NCBI RefSeq assembly: GCF_023283765.1 | Contig: NZ_JAKILG010000032.1 | Span: forward strand, 1-52,784 | DNA from: Shewanella profunda | Lineage (GTDB): Bacteria; Pseudomonadota; Gammaproteobacteria; Enterobacterales; Shewanellaceae | Reading direction: 5' to 3' | Length of the DNA: 52,784 nucleotides | Part shown: piece by piece, positions 26,906 to 35,476 of the stretch | How positions within the stretch are numbered: position 1 is the stretch's first letter | Layout of the letters: every line of letters begins with the position of its first letter | The notes under the pieces: generated by a model | The model's database searches: none | Told to the model about the DNA's origin: nothing | What the model saw: only the letters and a program-made list of their open reading frames with translations | Position numbers and translations under genes: made by a program

Positions 26906-28096
26906 ATGAGTGAGTCGGTAGAATCAGTTGACCTAATCAAGTTGCCAGTATCACAACTGACATTAGGTATGTTTGTTAGTGCAATAGACAAACATGACCA
27001 AGGTCAACTTGCTATCGCCAACGCAGGACAAATCAAGCACAGGGATGCGATTTCTCGATTAACTCAAAGTGGTATTAAGTATGTTTGGGTCGATACCGAA
27101 CGCTCGGCCGACCATTGTGGTTTTAAGAAAAAAGCATCTAATAATAGTCAGTTAGAATCCAAAAAGTCGTCACTAACGCGTGAGAAACAACAAGCGCAAG
27201 CTAAGGAGATTCTTACCCAAGCCAAAGATTTAATTCGTAAAGTATTGTCAGAAACCTTTGAGGGTAAAGCGATTGAAGTTGCTCCCTTTGGCGCGCTTGC
27301 CGACAGCATGATTGAGTCGGCTCTATTGGATGCCGATGCGCTCAAATGTATGTCTGCTCTGCGTTCAAAGGATGCGTATTTACTCGAGCATTCAGTCAAT
27401 GTTGCTTTTTTACTCGTGACGTTTGGCAAATATTTAAAGCTCGACCGTTCTATGCTGCGAGAAATGGCCATTGGCGGTATTTTGCATGATATCGGCAAAA
27501 TTAAGGTCGATAATAAAGTGTTGCATAAACCGGGCAAGCTGACGCCAGAAGAGTTCGAGCATATGAAGCTGCATCAAGTGTTTGCAATCGATATTCTGAA
27601 CGAAGCTAAAGGATTATCGCAAATGAGCAAAGACATCGGTTTAATGCATCACGAAAAGTTAGATGGTCGGGGTTATCCACTAGGCTTAAAAGAGGATCAA
27701 ATTCCACTGCATGGCCGCATGAGTTGTATCGTCGATATTTTTGATGCTTTAACGGCAACACGTTGCTACAAAGAAGCCATGAGCCCAGCCGCCGCCTTTA
27801 AGATTTTGCTCAGTCTCACGCCATTTCACTTAGATCAAGAATTGGTTTATGAGTTTATCCGTTGTATTGGCGTATACCCTGTGGGTTCCTTGGTTGAGTT
27901 GTCGGACGGTCGCGTTGGTATTGTTTGGACGTCCAAAGATAGAGATGCGTTACATCCGATAGTTAAATGTTTTTATTCTTTAAAAGCAAAGCGCTATACC
28001 GATATCATTATGGTGGATTTGCTAAAATCTGAGCTTAATATTGAGCGTGGAATTTCCCCTAGCTCCTTGGATATCGATCCGACTCCTTTCTATTAA
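26906..28096 (+). CDS. HD-GYP cyclic-di-GMP phosphodiesterase with DUF3391 domain
   Basis: 396 residues. Residues ~10-130 match the DUF3391 N-terminal domain (IKLPVSQLTLGMFVSAID...). The HD-GYP core follows: HSVNVAFLLV, HD pair at 194-195 in GGILHDIGKIKVD, HHEKLDGRGYPLG with the GYP triad, and DIFDALTATRCYK. Members hydrolyse c-di-GMP to pGpG/GMP, promoting motility over biofilm. No receiver or membrane domain, so a cytoplasmic enzyme regulated by its N-terminal domain. Monocistronic; a short hairpin (CCAATCATA/TATGATTGG, 28121-28140) follows. Confidence 0.93.
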   Translation: MSESVESVDLIKLPVSQLTLGMFVSAIDKHDQGQLAIANAGQIKHRDAISRLTQSGIKYVWVDTERSADHCGFKKKASNNSQLESKKSSLTREKQQAQAKEILTQAKDLIRKVLSETFEGKAIEVAPFGALADSMIESALLDADALKCMSALRSKDAYLLEHSVNVAFLLVTFGKYLKLDRSMLREMAIGGILHDIGKIKVDNKVLHKPGKLTPEEFEHMKLHQVFAIDILNEAKGLSQMSKDIGLMHHEKLDGRGYPLGLKEDQIPLHGRMSCIVDIFDALTATRCYKEAMSPAAAFKILLSLTPFHLDQELVYEFIRCIGVYPVGSLVELSDGRVGIVWTSKDRDALHPIVKCFYSLKAKRYTDIIMVDLLKSELNIERGISPSSLDIDPTPFY

Positions 28097-28120
28097 ATCA
28101 CCCAAGCTAATCATGTCTTG

Positions 28121-28140
28121 CCAATCATACCTATGATTGG
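28121..28140. repeat. Perfect 9-bp inverted repeat after the HD-GYP gene
   Basis: CCAATCATA-CC-TATGATTGG. It lacks a T-run, so it may be a Rho-assisted 3' stabilising hairpin or an operator for the next gene, which starts 60 bases later. Confidence 0.4.
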
Positions 28141-28200
28141 CGTTGTGGTTATCGAGTTAAAAACCGTAAACTGAACCCATCTCTCTTGTTGGGCAGTATT

Positions 28201-28824
28201 ATGAAACCGTTATTCTCTATTTTCATTATTCTCTTATCCTTGGCATTGCTCGTTCCTGGGGTGACTCAACCTATTTTGAGCATCAGCGGCAGTATCGATA
28301 AAGCTAAACTTGCCGAGCAAGGCATAGAGCAAGTTGCCCAAAGGTTTGATGAAGACTCGGGGCGTGGCCATGCCCGCGGCATGCTAAGCATGGTCAGTAG
28401 TTTACTTGGGCTCAACAGCCTTAAGGGTGAAGTCGAAGTGCTGCAGAAAACCCGCAGTATATGGGGGACAGTGACCGAGCTTTACACCACTGGCAATGGA
28501 TTGGTCGCAGCATTAGTCATGTTGTTTAGCGTGGTCATTCCTGCGTTGAAGTTGAGTTTAATGTTAGCACAGCAATGTGTTAGCTCGATTGGGCTGAAAC
28601 TTAGGATTAATGCCCTCGTTAATGCGCTCGCCAAGTGGTCGATGGCCGATGTGTTTGTGGTGGCGCTGATCATTACGTTTATGGCGGGAAATGCTTCTGG
28701 CGGCATGGGGGAAATGTTAAAAACTCAGGCGCAATTTGAAAACGGTTTTTACTTCTTTACCGCTTACTGCATTTTATCTATTCTGAGTGGGTTTCTAGTG
28801 CGTCGCCCAACGCCAATTTTGTAG
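28201..28824 (+). CDS. Orphan PqiA-family membrane protein
   Basis: 207 residues with about four membrane segments. Features of one PqiA module: an N-terminal helix ending in PVTQPILSISG-like sequence (here VPGVTQPILSISG), a long loop, then WGTVTELYTTGNGLVAALVMLFSVVIPALKLSLM and KWSMADVFVVALIITFMAG, the conserved W-S-M-x-D-V-F motif. Classical PqiA has two such modules and works with an MCE protein (PqiB) in inter-membrane lipid transport. Here only one module exists and no MCE gene is near. A TTG 15 bases upstream is a possible but weaker start. A strong bidirectional hairpin follows. Confidence 0.82.
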   Translation: MKPLFSIFIILLSLALLVPGVTQPILSISGSIDKAKLAEQGIEQVAQRFDEDSGRGHARGMLSMVSSLLGLNSLKGEVEVLQKTRSIWGTVTELYTTGNGLVAALVMLFSVVIPALKLSLMLAQQCVSSIGLKLRINALVNALAKWSMADVFVVALIITFMAGNASGGMGEMLKTQAQFENGFYFFTAYCILSILSGFLVRRPTPIL

Positions 28825-28832
28825 CTATTTTA

Positions 28833-28870
28833 AAGGCATACTGACTTTAGTAACAAAGTGAGTATGCCTT
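28833..28870. terminator. Strong convergent hairpin between pqiA-like gene and efflux operon
   Basis: Stem AAGGCATACT (28833-28842) with AGTATGCCTT (28861-28870), continuing inward as ACTTT/AAAGT after one mismatch, loop about six bases. On the minus strand it is followed by TTTAAAA, a weak U-tract, so it probably ends the DUF3240 operon and may block the opposing transcript. Confidence 0.7.
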
Positions 28871-28897
28871 GCTCAGTGAGATCAACATCAATCTAGA

Positions 28898-29203
28898 TCA
28901 AGACAGAGTACCATTCTGATAGATGGGCATAATCCAATAGCGGCAGGGATTATGTTTACAGACCAACGCCAGCGCATCGAGCAGCGCCGCTTGTTGTGCA
29001 GCGGGGTGCATGATCTCGAATTTACAAAACTCCCGATAACCTTCCACTTGTTCCTTGATATTAAAATGGCTGTGTTCACGGCTAAAACCACAAATATTGC
29101 CTAGGCTAAAACCGGAGAGAAACTCCAGTTCTATCAGGGTATCGACTATGTCGTCCTTAATATCATTTTGGGCGATCAGTACTAACAGTTGTTCCGTGCT
29201 CAT
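28898..29203 (-). CDS. DUF3240 family protein, last gene of metal efflux operon
   Basis: 101 residues, no membrane segment or signal. Its size and pattern (LVLIAQNDIKDDIVDTLIELEF then SGFSLGNICGFSREHSHFNIKEQVEG) match DUF3240, a PII-like small protein often coded right after CusA/CzcA-type pumps. Ferredoxin-like fold and a regulatory role are plausible from its PII-like pattern, but function is not known. Start ATG overlaps the pump stop (ATGA). Cys and His (CGFSREHSHF, MHPAAQ) could ligate metal. Confidence 0.8.
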   Translation of the reverse strand: MSTEQLLVLIAQNDIKDDIVDTLIELEFLSGFSLGNICGFSREHSHFNIKEQVEGYREFCKFEIMHPAAQQAALLDALALVCKHNPCRYWIMPIYQNGTLS

Positions 29204-32200
29204 TTACGTTTCTCCAGCCAAAAATACAGAATTGGCAGTAAATACAGTGTGGTGATGGTTGAAGTGAGCAGTCCGCCAATCACCACAATCGCTAAGGGTT
29301 TTTGAATTTCAGCCCCAGGACCTGAGGCAAATACCAGCGGGATCAGACCAAACATGGCCGTTGTCGCCGTCATTAAAATGGGGCGTAAACGCCTCGCCGC
29401 ACCTTGTTCTACCCGTTCGCGCAGATTACTGAACATGTGCTTGGTTTGTTCGTAATAACTGACCATCACCACGCCATTGAGCACAGCGACACCGAGCAGG
29501 GCGATAAAGCCAACTGAGGCGGGTACAGACAAATATTCCCCCGACAGATACAAACTAACTATGCCGCCCATCATAGCGAAGGGAACGTTGGCGAGGATCA
29601 AGCCAGCTTTGGCCAGTGAGCCAAATGTGGTGAATAAAATCAGTGTGATCAGCGCGATAGCAATGGGGATCACTAATAGTAGATTGCTGGTGGCCCGTTG
29701 TTGGTTTTCAAACTCACCACCAAAACTGACGCTATAACCGCTAGGGAGTTTGATTTCCTGTGCGATTTTAGCGTTAATCTCTTCTACAAAACTCACGATA
29801 TCGCGGCCTTGTACGTTAGTGGTGATCACTGAAAAACGATTGCCTTGCTCACGTTCGATAAGGATTGGGCCTTGCTTATAGCTTAAGGTAGCGACATCAC
29901 TTAGGCGTTTTAATGAGTTATCTGGCATCACCAGTAACTGATTTTTCAGCTCATTGATACTGCTTAAGTGGCTCTGATTGTTAGCAATCAGCACGGGCGT
30001 GCGCTTCTTACCCTGCAGCACTTCGGTCACGATCACGCCTTCGAGCTGGCTTTTCAGGTAGCGGGCAAACTCCATGGTGCTCATGCCAAAGCCACGGGCG
30101 AGCTCGTTATCTAAGGTGAGGTTGATAAAAGGACTGCCTTCGATCATTGCCATTTTCACATCGACGCTGCCGCTGGTGGCATTAACTAGCTGCTGGATCT
30201 GGCTAGTGAGCTGACCTAAGGTGTCGATATCGTTACCAAAGACTTTAATCGCCACGTCGCCAATGCTGCCGGTGAGCATTTCGGACACGCGCATTTGTAT
30301 CGGTTGAGTGAAGTTAAAATTAACACCGGGATAGTCCAATAACACAGTGCGGATCGCGTCGATAAGTGCTTCTTTATTCTCGAAGCGCCATTCATTGCGG
30401 GGAAAAAGCTCTAAGAACACATCGGTTTCATTGAGTCCCATGGGATCTAAGCCAATTTCATCCGCGCCAGTGCGCGCTACCATCTGTTTAATTTCAGGCA
30501 CTTTAGCCAACAAGGTTTGCTGAATCTGCTTGTCGATGGCAATCGAAGCTTCGAGTGAAATCGACGGGGATTTCTCAAGCTGTAGGATAATGTCGCCTTC
30601 ATCTAAGGTCGGCATAAAGGTTTTGCCCACTAATCCGAACAGCCCTAGGCTGACGATAAGCAAGCTAAAGGCGATCACTATAAAACGTTTTTGATGGCTA
30701 AAAGTGCCCTTAAGGCTACCCAGATAAAGGTGCTTAAGCTTTTCAATCGCCTTAGGTTCCTTGGCGGCTTTTTCGTTGACGAGATAAGAAGCAATAACCG
30801 GAATAACAGTTAACGACAACACCAACGCCGACAGCATGGCAAATACGATAGTGACCGCAACCGGAGTGAAGAGTTTGCCTTCGAGCCCGCTCAAGGTCAG
30901 CAGAGGCGAGAACACTATCATGACGATCACTGTGCCCGACACAACGGGAATGGCAACGTCCTTAGTTGCGCGAAAAATTAAATGCAGCCGCGGTAATCTC
31001 TGCTTAGTGGCGATAAGATTCACCATGTTTTCGACCACGACCACGGATGAATCCACTAACATGCCGATGGCGATAACCAGACCGCCTAGACTCATTAAGT
31101 TCGCAGAAAGATTAAAGTAATCCATCATCAAAAACGTCATCAGTGCGGCGAGTGGCAGCGAGAGTGATACTACTAATGCGGCGCGCACATTACCTAAAAA
31201 TAGCGCCAGCAAGATGATCACTAGCACTACGGCTTCGAACAAGGCATTGGAGATGGTATCAATCGCGGTATTGATCAGATTAGCGCGGTCGTAAAAGGTA
31301 TTGATCTGGCTACCTTCTGGCAAGGTTAGGCTGATTTGCTCGAGCTTTTCCTTAATATTTTTGACCACTTGTGCAGTATTGGCGTCTTTGAGGGCGATGA
31401 TTAAGGCTTCGGCGGTTTCGTTGCCGTCTTTAGTGACTGCGCCATAACGGGCTAAGTGACCAATTTGAATATCGGCCAAATCCTGTAGGCGATACACTCT
31501 GGCATCATCGGCCTTGAGCACTAATTGTTTGAGTTCGTCGATATCATCGATGCGACCTTCGGCGCGCACTATGATGGTATCTGTACCAATAGTGAGCTTA
31601 CCCGCACCTTCGTTGTGATTATTCTCAACTATCGCCTGTTGCAGCGCCGCAAAGCTGACGCCCGCAGCTGCCATCGCCGCAGGTTTTGGCGTCACGCTAA
31701 AGCTTTTGGCGTAGCCACCGAGAATATTGACATCGGCGACACCTGCGACCGTACGCAGCAGCGGACGGATTTCCCATTCGAGTAATTGGCGCCTTTCCAT
31801 CAGGGAAAGATTGGGGTTTTCGAGTGAAAACATAAAGATTTCACTGAGTGGCGTACTCATAGGTGCCACGCCGCCCGTTACACCTTCAGGGAAACTGTCC
31901 CACACGGCGGCGATGCGCTCGCTGACCTGTTGGCGAGCCCAATAAATATCCGTGCCTTCGTCGAAATCGAGGGTGATATCGCTGATGGCATATTTAGTGG
32001 TCGAGCGCAGAATCGATTGATGGGGAATACCTAACAGTTCGGTTTCAATCGGCACGGTGATTTGCGCTTCAATTTCCTCCGGCGTCATGCCGGGTGCCTT
32101 GAGGATGATCTTCACTTGGGTGGGCGAAATATCGGGAAAGGCATCCAAGGGAATGGAAAACCAGGCTCGCGCTCCCGCTAACATGATAATCAGCGCCACG

Positions 32201-32253
32201 ATCAGCACAAATAAGCGCTGCGTAAGCGAAAAGCGGATGACTGAGGTCAACAT
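29200..32253 (-). CDS. CusA/CzcA-family (HME-type) RND efflux pump
   Basis: 1017 residues, 12 predicted membrane segments, two large periplasmic loops. N-terminus RFSLTQRLFVLIVALIIMLAG and PTQVKIILKAPGMTPEEIE are typical of the heavy-metal efflux branch. The TM4 proton-relay stretch reads AIGMLVDSSVVVVENMV, keeping the Asp and Glu pair. This is not the DFG-x3-DG form of divalent CzcA nor exactly the CusA form, so the metal (Cu/Ag versus Zn/Co/Ni) cannot be fixed here. Coded with adaptor and TolC channel with 1- and 4-base junctions, so one transcript makes a full tripartite pump. Confidence 0.93.
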   Translation of the reverse strand: MLTSVIRFSLTQRLFVLIVALIIMLAGARAWFSIPLDAFPDISPTQVKIILKAPGMTPEEIEAQITVPIETELLGIPHQSILRSTTKYAISDITLDFDEGTDIYWARQQVSERIAAVWDSFPEGVTGGVAPMSTPLSEIFMFSLENPNLSLMERRQLLEWEIRPLLRTVAGVADVNILGGYAKSFSVTPKPAAMAAAGVSFAALQQAIVENNHNEGAGKLTIGTDTIIVRAEGRIDDIDELKQLVLKADDARVYRLQDLADIQIGHLARYGAVTKDGNETAEALIIALKDANTAQVVKNIKEKLEQISLTLPEGSQINTFYDRANLINTAIDTISNALFEAVVLVIILLALFLGNVRAALVVSLSLPLAALMTFLMMDYFNLSANLMSLGGLVIAIGMLVDSSVVVVENMVNLIATKQRLPRLHLIFRATKDVAIPVVSGTVIVMIVFSPLLTLSGLEGKLFTPVAVTIVFAMLSALVLSLTVIPVIASYLVNEKAAKEPKAIEKLKHLYLGSLKGTFSHQKRFIVIAFSLLIVSLGLFGLVGKTFMPTLDEGDIILQLEKSPSISLEASIAIDKQIQQTLLAKVPEIKQMVARTGADEIGLDPMGLNETDVFLELFPRNEWRFENKEALIDAIRTVLLDYPGVNFNFTQPIQMRVSEMLTGSIGDVAIKVFGNDIDTLGQLTSQIQQLVNATSGSVDVKMAMIEGSPFINLTLDNELARGFGMSTMEFARYLKSQLEGVIVTEVLQGKKRTPVLIANNQSHLSSINELKNQLLVMPDNSLKRLSDVATLSYKQGPILIEREQGNRFSVITTNVQGRDIVSFVEEINAKIAQEIKLPSGYSVSFGGEFENQQRATSNLLLVIPIAIALITLILFTTFGSLAKAGLILANVPFAMMGGIVSLYLSGEYLSVPASVGFIALLGVAVLNGVVMVSYYEQTKHMFSNLRERVEQGAARRLRPILMTATTAMFGLIPLVFASGPGAEIQKPLAIVVIGGLLTSTITTLYLLPILYFWLEKRK

Positions 32254-32254
32254 C

Positions 32255-33283
32255 TTATTCGCCTCCTAGGCCAAGCATTATGCCTTTGACTGCGGCAACC
32301 GACTGGGATAACACTTGAATTTGGCTGAGATCTTGATCGCTTTCAACAATATATTGCTCAGGTGTTGAGCCCAGGATCTCGATATTGATCGAGGTGAGCG
32401 TGTCGGCATTTTTAGTGAAGACTTGGCTGCCTTGCTCCCAGCTAAAGACGCTATTTTTAGGTAGCAGATACACGGCTTTTTGGTACTCGGGGATCACAGT
32501 GATCTGTTGTCCTAGCAGTAAGTTACAGTCCTGCGGTACAGGTAATGACCAAGCAGTCACAAAGGCACCTTCGGCGATAGCCGACATGGACTCAATGGCG
32601 ATATGGCACTGATTGATATTTACCGCCGAGAGCGAGTGCGACTGGCTCATAGGCACGCTGACTTTGACGCGAATGCTGTCGCTGGGCACCAGCGAAAATA
32701 GCTGTGAACCCGCCATATAAGGCCCATTCACTTGGTTTAGTTTGACGATTCCATCTACCGGCGTGCCTACAACTAAGGAGCCGGTGGCGGCATCAGTGCT
32801 TTTGACTATCTCCATAAAATGCTGCATATGCTCGTATTCGAGATGAGTGCTGAAGTAGTCTTGGCTGATCTCACGCCATTTTTCAGAGCTGATACTGCCA
32901 TTGTTTAATAAGGGTTTATTGCGCTCATAACGGCTTTTTGCCAGTTTATACAAACTGCCAGCAGCTTCGACTTGGGCGAGATAGTGGAATACTTCTGGCC
33001 CTGTCAGTTTTACTATCGCTTGACCCTTAGTGACGCGCTGTCCTTGACCGACGAGGAAGCTAATCTGTTGGATATTCTCAGGCGTACTAATCCAGTAATC
33101 GTTACCGGGGAGGATCTCAACCTGTGCGGGCAAATGGCTGCCCTCGTAGCTGGCGACTTTTTGCGGCTGCACATAACTCAGGTCTAAATTACCGAGGGAG
33201 CTAATCGTTAAGGATTCAGCCTGCACTGAAGTGGCAACACTGGCGGATAAACATAAAAGGCATGCGCCGTACTTGGCCATCAT
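32255..33283 (-). CDS. Efflux RND periplasmic adaptor
   Basis: 342 residues, signal peptide (YGACLLCLSASVATSVQA). Contains a barrel-sandwich hybrid half (QRVTKGQAIVKLTGPEVF), a short helical hairpin (about 100-150) and a second lipoyl half (GTPVDGIVKLNQVNGPYMAGSQLFSLV). It links the pump to the TolC-like channel. No N-terminal Met/His-rich metal domain as in CusB. The stop is one base from the pump start, and its start overlaps the channel gene by 4 bases. Confidence 0.88.
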   Translation of the reverse strand: MMAKYGACLLCLSASVATSVQAESLTISSLGNLDLSYVQPQKVASYEGSHLPAQVEILPGNDYWISTPENIQQISFLVGQGQRVTKGQAIVKLTGPEVFHYLAQVEAAGSLYKLAKSRYERNKPLLNNGSISSEKWREISQDYFSTHLEYEHMQHFMEIVKSTDAATGSLVVGTPVDGIVKLNQVNGPYMAGSQLFSLVPSDSIRVKVSVPMSQSHSLSAVNINQCHIAIESMSAIAEGAFVTAWSLPVPQDCNLLLGQQITVIPEYQKAVYLLPKNSVFSWEQGSQVFTKNADTLTSINIEILGSTPEQYIVESDQDLSQIQVLSQSVAAVKGIMLGLGGE

Positions 33284-34503
33284 AATAAAATTCCTAAGGC
33301 TTGCAGTTGTTGGGAATGTAGTTTTTGCTGTGCGACTTGGTTCAGTGCCAAGCGGGATTCGGTATCGAGGGCATCCACATAACGGCGCAGCCAGACTTCG
33401 TAACTGACTTGATTTTGGTCTTTGACCTTGGCCAGCTCTTCTGTGATCGTGCGGCTAAGCTGTAAGGCTTCGGTCAGTAATATCTGTTGGTCGAGCAGGT
33501 TTTGTTGCTGTTGCTCTAGCTTTTTGAGCTGGGTTTTTAGCTCGATATAGGTGCGGTCGAGATTGAGCGTTTGCTCGGTATTCGCCTGTTGCCATTGGGA
33601 TAACTCAGTTTGTGATAGTGCTGAACCAAAGGTCAGTGGCACAGAGACTGCGATGCCAAGCTGTTGGTCATCGACTTGGTTATTGGCGGTATTTTTGGCC
33701 GTGAGTGAGACAGTCCAGGGATCTTTATCTCCAGCTTGCTGACTCTGGATTATTAGCATTTGTTGTTGCTTCTGCAGGCTCAATAGTTGCCATAATGGAT
33801 GCTGCACTAGGGCATCGCTACCATGGGTACTAGTAGTGATTGGCCGTGCGGTTTCGGCGATTTCCTGCGGTATTTGCTCTTGTCCGGTCAGTTGTTGGTA
33901 GAGGGCAAGCGCTTCAGCCTGTTGCTGATTAAGGTCAACCCGCTCCAGTCCAATATCTACCAATTCGCGTTCTAACAACAGTATGTTGGCAATTGGCAGC
34001 TCGCCCGCATCTGTGAGTTGCTTCTGCTGGCTATGGAGTTTTTCGAGTAATTGGCTCTTGCGAGTTAATTGAGTCAGCTTGACTGCGGCAAGACGATGCT
34101 CCCACAGGCTTTGCCGCAATAATCCCGATAAATACAGGCCTTGCAGTGCGACTTGTTGTGACTGAATGCCTTGGGTGAGTTGTTTAATTTGCTTATCGCT
34201 GCTGTGCAAAGCAGGGGATTTTATTGGCAAATTGAGTGAGAGTTCCTGCTCGTAGCTGTTACCATTATCAAGGCTACCTAAGTGGCTGAGGCTAATGCTC
34301 GGCAGGCCATTGAGCCAAGATGAGCTGCTTAAGCTTATTTGTGATTGCGGTAACTGGCCGCCCGATTGAGATAGAGAATGTAATCTTGCTTGGCTGGTGG
34401 TGAGTGCTTGAGATAGCTCGGAATGCGCGGCGTGGCACAGGAAACTGCTGCTGACGAAGGTGCTCAACAGACATAACTTGATACAAGACGTACTGACAGA
34501 CAT
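33280..34503 (-). CDS. TolC-family outer-membrane efflux channel
   Basis: 407 residues with signal peptide (KLCLLSTFVSSSFLCHAAHS). Long heptad-rich helices dominated by Gln and Leu (for example ELKTQLKKLEQQQQNLLDQQ) and two OEP half-repeats, as in TolC/CusC. Slightly short for the family (CusC ~460). First gene of the operon; its promoter shares the 144-base divergent region with a LuxR-type regulator. Confidence 0.88.
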   Translation of the reverse strand: MSVSTSCIKLCLLSTFVSSSFLCHAAHSELSQALTTSQARLHSLSQSGGQLPQSQISLSSSSWLNGLPSISLSHLGSLDNGNSYEQELSLNLPIKSPALHSSDKQIKQLTQGIQSQQVALQGLYLSGLLRQSLWEHRLAAVKLTQLTRKSQLLEKLHSQQKQLTDAGELPIANILLLERELVDIGLERVDLNQQQAEALALYQQLTGQEQIPQEIAETARPITTSTHGSDALVQHPLWQLLSLQKQQQMLIIQSQQAGDKDPWTVSLTAKNTANNQVDDQQLGIAVSVPLTFGSALSQTELSQWQQANTEQTLNLDRTYIELKTQLKKLEQQQQNLLDQQILLTEALQLSRTITEELAKVKDQNQVSYEVWLRRYVDALDTESRLALNQVAQQKLHSQQLQALGILL

Positions 34504-34565
34504 AGGACGATTCTGTGGTATTAAAGTGTGCTATCAGTGTAGGGATTGGTGGGCGAAAGTCGTGG

Positions 34566-34605
34566 GGGACATGTATCATAAAACCGCCTATGGTACATAT
34601 GTCCC
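34566..34605. promoter_or_regulatory. Long imperfect palindrome between efflux operon and LuxR-type gene
   Basis: Arms GGGACATGTATCATA (34566-34580) and TATGGTACATATGTCCC (34589-34605) around AAACCGCC. They mirror each other with only one substitution and a two-base shift, covering most of a 40-base block in the middle of the divergent promoter. A natural operator for the adjacent regulator or for a metal sensor. Confidence 0.55.
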
Positions 34606-34647
34606 ATAAATTAATTGGTTGATTTTGCTTTTCTTTAGGAGTTTTTG

Positions 34648-35193
34648 ATGAAGGAACTTGTCATTATTGGTCTACTAGCCGTGATCATGTGCTTTAAGCT
34701 TTTTGACATCTCATCCGACATTCAATTGGGTATTCCCCAATGGCACATAGCACAGGAAGGCATACTTTTAGTGCTAACGGCCGTTGGTGCTATTTACTTA
34801 AGTTATGACCTTATTCGTCGCTCCCGCGAGGTGAAAGCGTTGGCCAAACGTCTCGAGCATGCGGATAAGAAAATTGACAATATGTCGACTCAAATGCGTT
34901 CAGCCAGACAGGAATACAGTCAAGCCGTGTCGCATCAATTCGAGACGTGGGGTTTTACTAAGAGTGAGCAGCAGGTCGCATTTCTATTGCTTAAGGGCTT
35001 AAGTTTTAAAGAAATTGCCGAAGTTCGCCAAACTAAAGAGAAAACCGTCAGACAACAGGCATCGACCATTTATAGCAAAGCGGCAGTGGATGGACGGCAT
35101 ACCTTTTGTGCTTGGTTTATGGAAGACTTTATTCAAGAACATAATCAAGATCTTGCTGCGAATGAGACGGCATCAAGCCATAAGGCAGCTTAA
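34648..35193 (+). CDS. Membrane-anchored LuxR-type helix-turn-helix regulator
   Basis: 181 residues. Two N-terminal membrane helices (LVIIGLLAVIMCFKLF at ~4-19 and GILLVLTAVGAIYLSYDLI at ~38-56), a ~40-residue coiled coil (VKALAKRLEHADKKIDNMSTQM), then a GerE/LuxR-like DNA-binding domain: FTKSEQQVAFLLLKGLSFKEIAEVRQTKEKTVRQQASTIYSKA. No receiver or ligand domain, so sensing may use the membrane part. ATG at 34648 has TTAGGAG ahead. It is divergent from the metal efflux operon and likely regulates it (inference). Adjacent genes do not match other signalling proteins. Confidence 0.85.
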   Translation: MKELVIIGLLAVIMCFKLFDISSDIQLGIPQWHIAQEGILLVLTAVGAIYLSYDLIRRSREVKALAKRLEHADKKIDNMSTQMRSARQEYSQAVSHQFETWGFTKSEQQVAFLLLKGLSFKEIAEVRQTKEKTVRQQASTIYSKAAVDGRHTFCAWFMEDFIQEHNQDLAANETASSHKAA

Positions 35194-35300
35194 TAGGTGC
35201 TGGTTTGCCTTAGTTGTTATAGCTATTTGTTATTGAAAATCGATATTGGCTGAGTTTTTAGTTCTAAACAATAATGAGTATCCCCTAAGTTTGCAGGAAG

Positions 35301-35453
35301 ATGCAATTGAAAAACTGGCTGATTATCGTGTTTTGCCTAATTGCTTTGGTCGTTTCGACGCAAACCACTGGACTCGTGCGCTCACTTATCGAATTTTCCG
35401 CCTTTGTAGGTGTCCTCTGCTGGGCTTGGCGAATGAAACCGACGGCAGAGTAG
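35301..35453 (+). CDS. 50-residue two-helix membrane miniprotein
   Basis: Starts MQLKNWLIIVFCLIALVVST and ends RMKPTAE. Two hydrophobic stretches (WLIIVFCLIALVV and FSAFVGVLCWAW) flank a short loop TTGLVRSLIE, with basic residues on the predicted cytoplasmic side, a design seen in small membrane proteins. AGGA is 5 bases before the ATG, slightly close. An overlapping longer frame (35246-35464) has no such protein-like pattern. I do not recognise a family. It converges with the YeiH-like gene 24 bases away. Confidence 0.55.
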   Translation: MQLKNWLIIVFCLIALVVSTQTTGLVRSLIEFSAFVGVLCWAWRMKPTAE

Positions 35454-35476
35454 ACTGGCTTTAGACTGAATCTTAA

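Noticed and set aside
35246..35464. 72-codon plus-strand ORF
   Set aside because: No hydrophobic or domain pattern; the overlapping frame at 35301-35453 gives a clean membrane miniprotein.
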